The notes below the pieces were generated by a model, which was not told the DNA's origin, did no database searches, and saw only the letters and a program-made list of their open reading frames with translations. This document shows positions 8,767 to 17,886 of a stretch of DNA of 61,652 bases, piece after piece. The position numbers were made by a program, and so were the translations under genes. Source of the stretch: Prolixibacteraceae bacterium (lineage in GTDB: Bacteria; Bacteroidota; Bacteroidia; Bacteroidales; Prolixibacteraceae); assembly GCA_009773765.1 (NCBI GenBank), contig WTWZ01000021.1, positions 1-61,652 on the forward strand, read 5' to 3'. How positions within the stretch are numbered: position 1 is the first letter of the stretch; each line of letters starts with the position of its first letter.

Positions 8767-8788
8767 AGTTTAAAGTTTAAGGTTTAAA
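8747..8788. repeat. 7-bp tandem repeat across the hydE stop codon
   Basis: Six consecutive heptamers of the form GTTTAAA or GTTTAAG run from 8747 to 8788 and overlap the final codons and stop of hydE. The unit contains its own stop codon in one frame, so changes in copy number would hardly alter the protein. Confidence 0.9.
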
Positions 8789-8934
8789 GTGAACATTAAA
8801 AATGGCCGGCAACACTACTCCGATGTAATAATTACGGAAATAATGGGAGCATTTTACCTGAATAAAACAGCATCCTGTCCAGAAAAAAAAGTTTGCCGAA
8901 TCACCGGGGAATTCAAACAGTGTAACTTAAAAGC

Positions 8935-8942
8935 TATATTTG
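8935..8942 (+). promoter_or_regulatory. Bacteroidota -7 element for the CNNM gene
   Basis: TATATTTG matches the TAnnTTTG element of Bacteroidota primary sigma factors and lies 20 bp before the ATG at 8963. No matching TTTG was found at the -33 position, so the call is tentative. Confidence 0.4.
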
Positions 8943-8962
8943 CCTTAAGAATTGATTAAAAA

Positions 8963-10243
8963 ATGCTTGAGATTGTAGTATTAACCTTACTTATCCTGAT
9001 AAACGGATTTTTTGCCTTATCTGAAATAGCCCTTGTTTCGAGCAAAAAAACAAGACTTGAACAGCAAATGTTAAAGGGAAGTAAGGGCGCGCTGACTGCC
9101 CTTAAACTTTTGGACAATTCTGAAAGTTTTTTATCGGCAATTCAGGTTGGAATTACCCTGATTGGAATTGTAACCGGGGTTTATGGCGGAATGAACATTG
9201 CCGATGATATAACTCCCTTTTTTGAAAAGATAGAACCAATTAAGGAGTTTGCCGGTGAAATTGCTTTAACGATAACCGTCATTATCATCACTTACTTATC
9301 CATTGTAATCGGAGAATTGGTCCCGAAAACAATAGCGCTGAGCAATCCCGATAAAATTGCCATTCGCGTTGCGCCAATCGTTTATTGCTTTAGTAAAGTG
9401 TTTTATCCTTTTGTTCGTTTACTTTCAATCTCAACCAGTTTTATAAATAAACTTCTGGGGGTTAAAAAACAAAACTACCGCATTACAGAATCTGAGCTGA
9501 GGCAAATGATTAAAACCGCATCCATTGAAGGTGTGATTGAAAATGACCAAAATATATTGCACGAAAAGGTTTTTTATTTTGCCGATAAAAAGGCAAAACA
9601 CATTATGACCCACAGAACAGAAGTGGAATGGGTTGATCTGAACATGCCTGCCGCTCAGATTTACGAAGAATTACTAAAGTGTCAGCACAGTAAAATAATC
9701 TGTAGTGAAGAAAATTTAGAAGAAATAAAAGGAATATTAAATGTGAAGGATTTTTTTAAATCTGTATCATGCAAAGCTGAGTATTCAATAACAGATTTTA
9801 TCAGGGAACCCGTAGTTGTACCTGAAAGCGCTGATGCCCAAAAGGTCCTGAATTTGCTGCGCCGGAATAAAACGCACATTTGCTGCGTGGTAAACGAATT
9901 TGGGGGTTTCGAAGGGCTCATAACTTTACATGATATCATCGAGAATATTGTAGGCCATATTTCAGAAGATGATGAGAATGAACCCGATGTTTTTATCAGG
10001 GAAGACAATTCTGTTTTGGTAAACGGGGATGCGCCCATTGAAACCTTAGGTGAAATCATCCCTGATTTTACCATTGATTTTGAAACTATAGATTATTCAA
10101 CTGTTGCAGGTTTTGTACTCAGCCATATCAACAGGATTCCGGGCACAGGCTATAAATTCGAGTATCTCGGCTGGCAGTTTGAAATTGTGGATATGGACAA
10201 ACAGAAAATTGACAAAATCCTGATTTCGAAAAAGCAGAAATGA
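8963..10243 (+). CDS. CNNM/CorC-HlyC family transporter (hemolysin-like)
   Basis: A 426-residue inner-membrane protein of the CNNM/CorC family, whose members export or regulate magnesium and other divalent cations; older records call them hemolysins. Residues 1 to about 195 form the DUF21 transmembrane domain (hydrophobic segments at 1-20, around 60-85, 95-120 and 130-155). A CBS pair spans roughly 205-330, with HIMTHRTEVEWVD at its start. The C-terminal CorC_HlyC domain (about 345-420) includes NGDAPIETLGE. The length is standard and the protein looks complete. It precedes the P2-type ATPase by 420 bp; both are cation transporters, but the gap argues against one operon. Confidence 0.9.
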   Translation: MLEIVVLTLLILINGFFALSEIALVSSKKTRLEQQMLKGSKGALTALKLLDNSESFLSAIQVGITLIGIVTGVYGGMNIADDITPFFEKIEPIKEFAGEIALTITVIIITYLSIVIGELVPKTIALSNPDKIAIRVAPIVYCFSKVFYPFVRLLSISTSFINKLLGVKKQNYRITESELRQMIKTASIEGVIENDQNILHEKVFYFADKKAKHIMTHRTEVEWVDLNMPAAQIYEELLKCQHSKIICSEENLEEIKGILNVKDFFKSVSCKAEYSITDFIREPVVVPESADAQKVLNLLRRNKTHICCVVNEFGGFEGLITLHDIIENIVGHISEDDENEPDVFIREDNSVLVNGDAPIETLGEIIPDFTIDFETIDYSTVAGFVLSHINRIPGTGYKFEYLGWQFEIVDMDKQKIDKILISKKQK

Positions 10244-10664
10244 CATAATCAGAAGTACGGCTTTCCACTGTTATTACTTTCCCAAACCCGGCGGGCAGGC
10301 ATGTTTACTGAAAAATAATTCCTATTTTTAACCCTCACCATTATTACTGTAATAATAAATTACATGGCCAAAACCAAATCGCTTAACGAGGAAATGAAGC
10401 TGCTTACCCGGTACCTCACAAGCACCAGCCGCACCCCATAAAGCGCCAAATCTTGTGGGAAAGGAAAATGCTTCGAGAACACTACAGTAACACCGGTACA
10501 ATTTGCGATTTATGAATATATTTGCGCTGCAGTTGTTATAAAAATCTTAAAAACAGCGCTATTTCACAATGTAAATTATACTGGGCAGTATTAAGTAAAC
10601 ATCTTTGTCAGTGCAAAGGCACTATTTGAAAGATTGGCTCAAATTATATTAAAAATTGATTTTG
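10244..10664. other. 420-bp intergenic region, possible gene debris
   Basis: No gene is supported here. A 25-codon open frame at 10364-10441 (starting MAKTKSLNEEMKLLTRYL) is followed in another frame by a coding-looking stretch (QILWERKMLREHY) that ends at 10513, which would fit a small frameshifted gene. I do not recognise the family. No terminator or strong promoter is evident. Confidence 0.35.
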
Positions 10665-13406
10665 ATGAAAATGGAAAACAGTAAAACAGGATTATGGCAC
10701 TCACTTGAGGGCAACGAAGTTTTTAATCTCATTGACAGTACGCCGAACGGGCTTATATCAGATGAAGTTAAAAAGCGGCTTTTAAAATTCGGGCCAAACC
10801 AGATAATAAGAAAGAAAAAAGATGGCATAGTTAAACTTCTCTGGCGGCAAATCAACAATCCGCTAATATGGGTCCTCATTGGGTCGAGTACTTTAGCCAC
10901 GCTATTGGGAAAAATAACCGATGGGCTGGTAGTGCTTTCGGTTGTAGTGGTAAACACAATAATTGGTTTTATACAGGAGTTTAAAGCCGGGAAAGCCATT
11001 GAAGCGCTGAACGAAATGGTTCCTGAAAATGCAAACGTATTGCGTGATGGCAGGTATATTACGGTTTCGGTATCGGAACTTGTGCCGGGCGATATTGTAC
11101 AACTGGCTGCCGGCGACCGTGTGCCCGCCGATATGCGGCTTATACACCAAAAAAACCTTACCGTTGAAGAAGCTGCCCTAACCGGCGAATCTGTGCCGTC
11201 ACAAAAAAATACCGCCCCTGTAAACGTACAGGCTGTTTTAGGCGACAGGAAGAGCATGGTTTACAGCGGCACCCTGGTAACAACGGGCACGGCAACGGCG
11301 GTGGTTGTTAAAACCGGTATGTCAACAGAACTGGGCAAAATATCAGATATGCTCAGTGAAGCCACCGATTTGGAAACGCCGTTGACAAAAAAACTGGCCA
11401 CCATTGGCAAATACCTTACCGTTGGTATTGTATTGATTACCCTTTTAATTATGTTAGTTGGCACCATACGCGCCACAAATTTCGGTATTGAATTGGGAAC
11501 AGCGCTAAAAGACAGCCTTGTTTTTGCAATTGCTTTGGCAGTAGGGGCAATACCTGAAGGGCTGCCGGCGGTAGTTACAATAGCCCTGGCAATTGGAGTG
11601 CAACGCATGGCCAAACGTAACGCTATTATTCGCAAACTCCCGGCGGTAGAAACCCTGGGCAGTACAACCGTGATTTGCTCCGACAAAACCGGGACGCTTA
11701 CAAAAAACGAAATGACCGTCAGTGAATTATGGACTTATCAAAGCAGCATTCAGGTTTTAGGGGTAGGTTACAACATATTGGGTTCTTTTCAATTTAAAGG
11801 ATATAAAATTAAAACTATACCCAAAGATGTCGAAACCTTATTAAAAAGTGCAGTTTTATGCAGTGATGCAAATATTAAGCCCAATGGTGAAAATTTCGAT
11901 ATATCGGGCGACCCCACAGAGGTGGCAATTATTGTAGCTGCTGCAAAAGCTGGAATTTCTGCCGACGAATTTCGTAAGGAAAACCCAAGGGCCGACATAA
12001 TCCCATTCGATTCCGGACTACAATACATGGCCTCGCTCCAATCCAATAAACAGCTAATCTTAAAAGGGGCTCCCGAAGTTATACTAAAACGTTGTAATTG
12101 TAACAGTTTCCCCGACAGCTTTAATATACAAACCATAACATCCCAAATAAACGATTTTGGTGCAAAAGGAATGCGGGTATTGGCAGTCGCACAAAAAACC
12201 TGGGACAAACAGGATCATAATTTAACACTTGAAGATACCGATGACGGGTTCGAATTTGTGGGACTGATTGCAATGATTGACCCGCCGCGTACAGAAGCAA
12301 TAGCCGCAATTAAAGATTGCCACAGGGCTGGCATTGAAGTAAAAATGATTACCGGCGACCACAGGGAAACTGCCCGTTCAATTGGCATGCAACTGGGTAT
12401 TTCAAGCGATGGCAAAGTACTGACTGGTTTAGAATTGTCTGAAATGGACGACAATGATTTAACCAAAGCGGCATCTTCGGTGAATATCTTTGCCAGGGTT
12501 GCCCCGGAACATAAACTTAAACTTGTAAAGGCATTGCAGGGCATAAACCAAATTGTAGCAATGACCGGCGACGGGGTTAACGATGCCCCATCGCTTAAAC
12601 AGGCAAATATTGGCGTAGCCATGGGCATTACAGGAACATCGGTGTCCAAAGAATCGGCTGATATCGTACTGGCCGACGATAACTTTGCCAGTATCAGCGC
12701 CGCCGTGGAAGAAGGCCGAAAAGTGTACGACAACCTTCTGAAATCGCTCGCCTTCCTGCTCCCTACAAATTTAGGGCTTGCCTTTATCCTGATTTATGGC
12801 ATCATGTTTTTCCCATTTAACCCTGTTACCAGTGAATTGTTGTTACCGATGCTCCCTACCCAACTATTATGGATAAACCTGGTTGCAGCCGTTGCCCTTG
12901 CTTTACCGCTTGCATTCGAAGTAAAAGAGCCAAATGTTATGATGCGGCCACCACGCAGGCCATCAGCCCCGCTTTTTAACAACTTCATTACATTCAGGGT
13001 GGTTTTTGTTTCCATATTAATGACTATCGGTACAATTTTACTTTTTAAATTCGAGTATTATACAGCACTAAACAACGGGATACAAGCGCCGGTTGCCCTT
13101 TCAAAGGCTCAAACCATCGCTGTAACCTTTGTTATTATGTTCCAGATATTCTATATGCTTAACTGCAGGTCGCTGAGAGATTCGGTTTTGAAAATTGGCG
13201 TGTTCAGCAACAAATTTGTCTTCTTTGGAATTGGGGCAGTACTTGTAATGCAGGCTTTGTTTGTTTACACAGCTTTTTTCCAGAAAATTTTTGGCACAGC
13301 TTCACTTGACCTGCGCGATATAGCATTATCGGCGCTTGTAGGTTTTTTAATTTTCCCGGTTATAAGTATCGAGAAATGGCTGTCGAAAAAAATCTTTAAA
13401 ATTTGA
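10665..13406 (+). CDS. P2-type cation-transporting ATPase
   Basis: A 913-residue P-type ATPase of the PacL/SERCA-like group, coupling ATP hydrolysis to cation transport across the inner membrane. Counted from ATG 10665, the actuator TGES is at 173-176, the M4 ion-binding PEGL at 297-300 and the phosphorylation site DKTGTLT at 340-346; GDGVNDAP closes the P domain before the C-terminal membrane segments. ATG 10665 was preferred to an upstream TTG, and ATG 10671 is also possible. There is no N-terminal HMA domain, so it is not a copper P1B pump. Oddly, M6 reads INLVAAVALALPLAFE and lacks the aspartate that calcium pumps use there, so calcium specificity is doubtful and the ion is left open. Confidence 0.9.
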   Translation: MKMENSKTGLWHSLEGNEVFNLIDSTPNGLISDEVKKRLLKFGPNQIIRKKKDGIVKLLWRQINNPLIWVLIGSSTLATLLGKITDGLVVLSVVVVNTIIGFIQEFKAGKAIEALNEMVPENANVLRDGRYITVSVSELVPGDIVQLAAGDRVPADMRLIHQKNLTVEEAALTGESVPSQKNTAPVNVQAVLGDRKSMVYSGTLVTTGTATAVVVKTGMSTELGKISDMLSEATDLETPLTKKLATIGKYLTVGIVLITLLIMLVGTIRATNFGIELGTALKDSLVFAIALAVGAIPEGLPAVVTIALAIGVQRMAKRNAIIRKLPAVETLGSTTVICSDKTGTLTKNEMTVSELWTYQSSIQVLGVGYNILGSFQFKGYKIKTIPKDVETLLKSAVLCSDANIKPNGENFDISGDPTEVAIIVAAAKAGISADEFRKENPRADIIPFDSGLQYMASLQSNKQLILKGAPEVILKRCNCNSFPDSFNIQTITSQINDFGAKGMRVLAVAQKTWDKQDHNLTLEDTDDGFEFVGLIAMIDPPRTEAIAAIKDCHRAGIEVKMITGDHRETARSIGMQLGISSDGKVLTGLELSEMDDNDLTKAASSVNIFARVAPEHKLKLVKALQGINQIVAMTGDGVNDAPSLKQANIGVAMGITGTSVSKESADIVLADDNFASISAAVEEGRKVYDNLLKSLAFLLPTNLGLAFILIYGIMFFPFNPVTSELLLPMLPTQLLWINLVAAVALALPLAFEVKEPNVMMRPPRRPSAPLFNNFITFRVVFVSILMTIGTILLFKFEYYTALNNGIQAPVALSKAQTIAVTFVIMFQIFYMLNCRSLRDSVLKIGVFSNKFVFFGIGAVLVMQALFVYTAFFQKIFGTASLDLRDIALSALVGFLIFPVISIEKWLSKKIFKI

Positions 13407-13571
13407 TCCGTTATTATTTTCGCTGCAATTTGGACATAAAAGGGGATTTAAACCGCCTCCGGTACTGTTTTCCTGATATATTGGCATGATGAATCCGAAA
13501 GCGTATATTATTTAATGTAAACAACTTTTCTTTCCTGATTTTTTTATCTTGCGAAACAATATCAAAAAACG

Positions 13572-14006
13572 ATGTGGCAAAAGAGAGAAATCATAGGCGA
13601 GTTGTTAGGGACTTTTATTCTTGTGGTATTTGGCTGCGGGTCGGTGGCAGTAGCAGTTTTGTTCAATGCCCACCAGGGGTTGATGCAGGTTGCTCTGGCC
13701 TGGGGAATCGCCGTAACGCTGGCAATTTATCTTACCCGCCATTTGTCGTGCGCCCATCTGAACCCTGCCGTCAGCATTGCCATGGTTGCCAGCGGCAGGA
13801 TGAAAGCGTCCAAACTGCCGGTTTATCTGATTTCACAATTTATAGGTGCATTTTTGGCCGGATTGCTGCTCTTTTCCCCCTCAATTGCTGACTATGAATA
13901 AGCAAACGGAATTATACGCGGAGCAGCAAACTCAATACAGTCGGCAAAAATGTTTGGCGAATATTATCCCAATCCTGGCAGTGTCGCAATCTTTTTGTTT
14001 ATGTAA
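13572..14006 (+). pseudogene. Aquaporin/glycerol facilitator (MIP) pseudogene
   Basis: The first 109 codons encode the N-terminal half of a major intrinsic protein: GELLGTFILVVFGCGSVA, then the first selectivity motif as AHLNPAVSIAM. A TAA at 13899-13901 stops the frame after SIADYE, yet the same frame continues with family-like sequence (RGAANSIQSAKMFGEYYPNP) to a second stop at 14004-14006. The second NPA half, needed for a pore, is absent. The gene is therefore broken by a nonsense mutation and a C-terminal deletion. A TATCTTGC sequence upstream is a poor promoter match. The CobW-family gene begins 71 bp downstream. Confidence 0.85.
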
Positions 14007-14077
14007 TTGAGCCTGCCATGAAATCGAAAACAACGGAATGTGATTGTAAACCGAAATAATTTAAACCAAAACAGAAA

Positions 14078-15184
14078 ATGAAAACAACAAGATTGATTTT
14101 GATTGGCGGATTTTTAGGCGCCGGTAAAACCACGCTTATATGGGAAACAGCTTCAAGGCTTACAAAGTCGGGGTTAAAAACAGGGCTTGTAACCAACGAC
14201 CAGGCTCCTGATCTGGTTGACACGGCATTGCTGAAACACCAAAACCTGAACATTGCCGAAGTTAGCGGAAGTTGTTTCTGCTGCAATTTCAACGGGTTGA
14301 AAGATGCCCTTGCCCAGGTAAATACCGGCAAAGATACCGACATTATTATTGCCGAACCTGTTGGCAGTTGCACCGATTTATCGGCCACCATTCTGCAACC
14401 CATGAAAAAAATGATGCAGGGCCAGCTTGTTATCAGCCCGTTTACCGTGCTTGCCGACCCACTGAAACTGATCGAAGTTCTGAGTAAACGGCCACATATT
14501 ATGCACCCGGGAGCGGCTTATATTTTTCTGAAACAACTCGAAGAAAGCGACATCATACTTATTACAAAAACCGATACATTAACTCAGCAGCAAACCAGTG
14601 AAATAATATCAATGACAAAAGAGAGGTTCCCGTTTTCAGAGGTAATGGCAATCAGTTCGGTTACCGGCGAAGGAATTGAGGAGTGGCTGAAACTGGTTAC
14701 CACCCGGACAGATGCAGGAAAAAGAATTACTGAAGTTGATTATGATATTTATGCCGAGGGCGAGGCAGTGATGGGCTGGCTGAATGCTTCCCTAAGCCTG
14801 CATGGCAACAATATCAACTGGGAAAATTTTGGCGAAAACCTGATGAAAAAACTTGCCGTGAAATTCGATGGAATTCATGCGCCGGTTGGGCACGTTAAAA
14901 TTATCATCGAAAACGGAAAGGATTATTTTACCGGAAATCTGACAGGTGGCCCGGAATCACTTTCATTCCGGGGAAAATGCGGAGTTGCCGGGGAAGTTCA
15001 GATGATTGTGAATGCCCGTGTTGAAATGTCGCCGGAACAGCTTGACAAAATCATACGGGATGAAATTGCCGAAGCCGCAGGAACCCTGATAACCATAGCA
15101 GCCTCATCGTGGAAATGCCTTAGTCCCGGGAGGCCCAACCCAACCTGGCGTTTCAGCGAGGTGGTGCCGGCCTGGGAAAAATAA
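14078..15184 (+). CDS. CobW/COG0523-family G3E GTPase
   Basis: A 368-residue G3E-class P-loop GTPase. Walker A is GGFLGAGKTT at 10-19. The metal-binding CxCC motif typical of COG0523 is present as Cys66-Phe-Cys68-Cys69 within SGSCFCCNF, the Walker-B-side block EPVGSCTD is at 93-100, and the base-specificity loop is TKTD at 163-166 in place of NKxD. Family members insert metals or act as metallochaperones (zinc, cobalt for cobalamin, or nitrile hydratase activation). The long C-terminal region after 200 differs from classical CobW. Which metal or client it serves cannot be read here. The only upstream neighbour is a dead aquaporin gene, so context does not help. Confidence 0.8.
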   Translation: MKTTRLILIGGFLGAGKTTLIWETASRLTKSGLKTGLVTNDQAPDLVDTALLKHQNLNIAEVSGSCFCCNFNGLKDALAQVNTGKDTDIIIAEPVGSCTDLSATILQPMKKMMQGQLVISPFTVLADPLKLIEVLSKRPHIMHPGAAYIFLKQLEESDIILITKTDTLTQQQTSEIISMTKERFPFSEVMAISSVTGEGIEEWLKLVTTRTDAGKRITEVDYDIYAEGEAVMGWLNASLSLHGNNINWENFGENLMKKLAVKFDGIHAPVGHVKIIIENGKDYFTGNLTGGPESLSFRGKCGVAGEVQMIVNARVEMSPEQLDKIIRDEIAEAAGTLITIAASSWKCLSPGRPNPTWRFSEVVPAWEK

Positions 15185-15248
15185 TAGTAATAAAGTTGAA
15201 TCCTTAAGATTGGTAAGTTTTATTCACCCATTGTTTCATTAAATAAAA

Positions 15249-15256
15249 TAACTTTG
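15249..15256 (+). promoter_or_regulatory. Possible -7 element for the first DUF5916 gene
   Basis: TAACTTTG matches the Bacteroidota TAnnTTTG element and lies 49 bp before the GTG start at 15306. A TTG at 15231-15233 is closer than the usual -33 spacing, so support is weak. Confidence 0.35.
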
Positions 15257-15305
15257 CTTGATGTTATCAGAATGGCTTGTTGTACTTAATAAAATACGCT
15301 GACAA

Positions 15306-17345
15306 GTGAATTTCAAGCGGTTTCTTTTTAATGCCTGTCTGTTTTCAATATTATTTTTGTTGATGAATTTCGATGTGAAGGCACAGAAAACTACCAACAT
15401 CTACCAGCTTTTGCAGCCCCTGAAAATTGACGGAATTCCCGATACACTTTTGTGGATTGGAGCAGATACGGCAGGCAGCTTTGTGCAGATGGAACCATTC
15501 CCCGGCCAGCCTTCCACTGAAAATACGGTTTGCCATATTGGAATACATGAACAGACTTTATACGCCGTTTTTTATTGTTATCAGAAAACACCGGTGGTAG
15601 CTAAAAACCAAAGCCGCGACGCACTTTCGAAGAACGACGATTTGGTTGCCCTGATTCTGGATACATACAACGATAAAAGAAGCGGATATGCCTTTTTTGT
15701 AAATCCCCTCGGTACACTGATTGATATGAAAATAAACGATGATGGCAGAAACATTGACCTGAACTGGGATACCGGCTGGTCGAGTAAAACCGGGACTTAT
15801 GACTGGGGCTGGTTTGCCGAGTTTGAAATTCCGCTGGAAAGCATCAAATACAACAAAAATCCCGGTGATTGGGGCATCAACTTTGGCAGGATTATCCGTG
15901 CAAATTCAGAAACAGCATACTGGTCGGGGCAACTTACCGATGATTTCAGGCTTTCGCAGGGCGGGATTCTCACCGGCTTCGAGCTTCAGAAATCGAAAAT
16001 GCAGCTTACCCTTTTACCATATATCAACCTGAAAAGTTCAACTGACGACAAACTAAAGGTTGACGGCGGTACAGACATCAACTGGCAAATAGGGTCGAAT
16101 GTATCGGTGAATGCCACAATCAATCCCGATTTTGCCACGGTTGAAGCCGACAGGCAACAAATCAACCTGACACGGTATGAGTTGAGTTATCCCGAAAAAA
16201 GGGTTTTCTTCCAGGAAGGCAACGAAATGTACAATACCCGCATAAAAACCTTTTATTCACGCCGGATTCAGGATATCGATTATGGCGCGCGCGTCAACGG
16301 GAAAATCGGAAAAACACAGTTCAATGTTTTGAGTGTAAAGTCGCCCGAAGTTTTGCCCGACAGTACGTCGGCTTTTTTTACTGCTGCACGTGTAAAACAC
16401 GATTTTTTAAAATCTTCGACCGTTGGATTTACATTGGTTAGTAAAGATGAGCCCGGCTATTCGACACGTTCATTCAGCGCCGACTATGTAATGAACCTTG
16501 CCAAAACTTGGCAGTTAACGGGGCAGTTTGTTGCCAGCACCCCAGGCAGTTTTTGGGAACACAGCGCATGGTACCTGCGGTTTGCACGTGAAAACAACAT
16601 TTATCATTACCACATCAGGTATTCCCAGTTGGGTGAAAAATTCAGGGATAACGTAAACCAGACCGGGTTTATTACCGACGACGACCGCCGCGAAATCGAC
16701 AGCGATGTTACCTACAAATGGTGGGTCAAAAACAACACTTTCGATTACATCGATTTACAGTCGATGAACAACATTTTCTGGAGTATTTCGGGTAAACTAA
16801 GAAGCTGGTACATTACCGAGTCGGTAAAATTTTACATGAAAAACAAAATCAGCTATTCGTATGCCTACAACAACGAGTTCAAACTTTACGAAAAGGAGTA
16901 TCACAATTACAAACACATTTTCAGTCTTGGTTATAATACTGACGAATGGACCAATGCCACAGCCGGCTACACTTTTGGCCGCAATTTCGACAGGGATATT
17001 TCGCTTTTGAATGCGGGCACCCAGTTAAAGCCTGTTCGAAACCTTTCGCTAAGCTACACAGCCAACTGGGTGAAATTCACTCCAGATGAAGATGGAAATT
17101 CAACTTTTATCAATGTTTTAACGCTCGACTACAACTTTACAAAAGACCTGTGGCTGCGGGTATTTGCGCAAAACAGCAACGCCACCGATAAAATTTATAT
17201 CTATGGTTTGTTTGGCTGGCGATTTAAACCACCGTTCGGGGCAGTTTACCTGATTTACTCGCACGACGAATTTCAGGGTGCATCAAATTGGGTGAAAACA
17301 AATAACCTTTTCTTTAAAGTTACCTTCCCGCTGGTGTTGCTTTGA
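15306..17345 (+). CDS. Secreted DUF5916 / CBM9-like domain protein (first copy)
   Basis: A 679-residue exported protein. Starting from the GTG gives a signal peptide (RFLFNACLFSILFLLMNF then DVKAQ); the next ATG would cut into it, so GTG was kept. After the signal, a beta-sandwich domain resembling CBM9 or domon-like binding domains covers about 30-215 (KIDGIPDTLLWIGADTAGSF; later GYAFFVNPLGTLIDM and WFAEFEIP). The remaining 450 residues alternate aromatic and polar residues as in an outer-membrane beta barrel, ending FKVTFPLVLL. Such proteins are common in Bacteroidetes and their function is unknown; carbohydrate binding is only a fold-based guess. A paralogue with the same layout is at 33190-35373. 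Confidence 0.75.
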   Translation: MNFKRFLFNACLFSILFLLMNFDVKAQKTTNIYQLLQPLKIDGIPDTLLWIGADTAGSFVQMEPFPGQPSTENTVCHIGIHEQTLYAVFYCYQKTPVVAKNQSRDALSKNDDLVALILDTYNDKRSGYAFFVNPLGTLIDMKINDDGRNIDLNWDTGWSSKTGTYDWGWFAEFEIPLESIKYNKNPGDWGINFGRIIRANSETAYWSGQLTDDFRLSQGGILTGFELQKSKMQLTLLPYINLKSSTDDKLKVDGGTDINWQIGSNVSVNATINPDFATVEADRQQINLTRYELSYPEKRVFFQEGNEMYNTRIKTFYSRRIQDIDYGARVNGKIGKTQFNVLSVKSPEVLPDSTSAFFTAARVKHDFLKSSTVGFTLVSKDEPGYSTRSFSADYVMNLAKTWQLTGQFVASTPGSFWEHSAWYLRFARENNIYHYHIRYSQLGEKFRDNVNQTGFITDDDRREIDSDVTYKWWVKNNTFDYIDLQSMNNIFWSISGKLRSWYITESVKFYMKNKISYSYAYNNEFKLYEKEYHNYKHIFSLGYNTDEWTNATAGYTFGRNFDRDISLLNAGTQLKPVRNLSLSYTANWVKFTPDEDGNSTFINVLTLDYNFTKDLWLRVFAQNSNATDKIYIYGLFGWRFKPPFGAVYLIYSHDEFQGASNWVKTNNLFFKVTFPLVLL

Positions 17346-17366
17346 GATTTTTTCCTGTGTTTTATT

Positions 17367-17399
17367 ATTGAACGGGGGACTGCGAGTCACCCGCTCAAT
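17367..17399. repeat. Dispersed double-stem palindrome, copy 1
   Basis: A 33-bp palindrome with outer arms ATTGAACGGG and CCCGCTCAAT (one mismatch) and a nested inner stem GACT/AGTC around a GCG loop. A near-identical copy is at 25318-25350. This copy lies between the convergent DUF5916 gene and the end of the first metal-efflux operon and may act as a terminator or REP-like element. Confidence 0.8.
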
Positions 17400-17499
17400 A
17401 TCCTGTTCCAAATGCCCGAAAAAAGTAATGGGCAAACAACCGTTTACCTATTACAAATTTTAAGCAATGAAATATATCCAATAATATATCTCCTGAATT

Positions 17500-17868
17500 T
17501 TAGTGCTGATGCCCTGCGTGGCTGTCTTGTTTTTGTTCTGCCCTTTCGTATTTGCAGCAATCGGGCAACTTGTTGTACACATCATCAGTTGCTTTGTGGT
17601 GTGGTGTATCGTGCCCCACTTTGGCAACAGCAACTTCTATTTTATCCACACTGGTTTTGGCATCATCGAAAGTTACCTCCAGCTTTTTGGTTTTCTTGTC
17701 CCAATCTGCTTTCGAAACCCCGTCAATTCCATTTAAAGCTTTTTCAATGCGGCTTTCGCACATTCCGCAGTTTCCTTTCACTTTAATTTTTTCAGTTTTA
17801 CCTGCCGCAAAAACCGAAGAAGCGCCCAACATAAACAGGGCAACCAAACTCAAAACTTTTGTTTTCAT
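17500..17868 (-). CDS. Periplasmic heavy-metal-associated (HMA) domain protein
   Basis: A 122-residue exported metal-binding protein. A signal peptide covers about 1-22 (LSLVALFMLGASSVFAA). The HMA fold follows, with metal cysteines Cys34 and Cys37 in GNCGMCESRI, and ends near residue 88. A short tail carries DVYNKLPDCCKYE with the cysteine pair 104-105, then a His-containing end (HAGHQH). The same HMA plus CC-tail arrangement forms the C-terminus of the adaptor encoded immediately upstream. As last gene of the operon, 18 bp after the adaptor, it probably passes metal (Cu+ likely, by the CxxC ligand pair) to the efflux complex. Confidence 0.85.
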   Translation of the reverse strand: MKTKVLSLVALFMLGASSVFAAGKTEKIKVKGNCGMCESRIEKALNGIDGVSKADWDKKTKKLEVTFDDAKTSVDKIEVAVAKVGHDTPHHKATDDVYNKLPDCCKYERAEQKQDSHAGHQH

Positions 17869-17886
17869 CTTTTTTAATTTTAAATG

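Noticed and set aside
12215-12733. 172-codon antisense frame opposite the P-type ATPase gene
   Set aside because: It is a shadow of the intact ATPase on the other strand; the Ser/Pro/Ala-rich translation matches no family.
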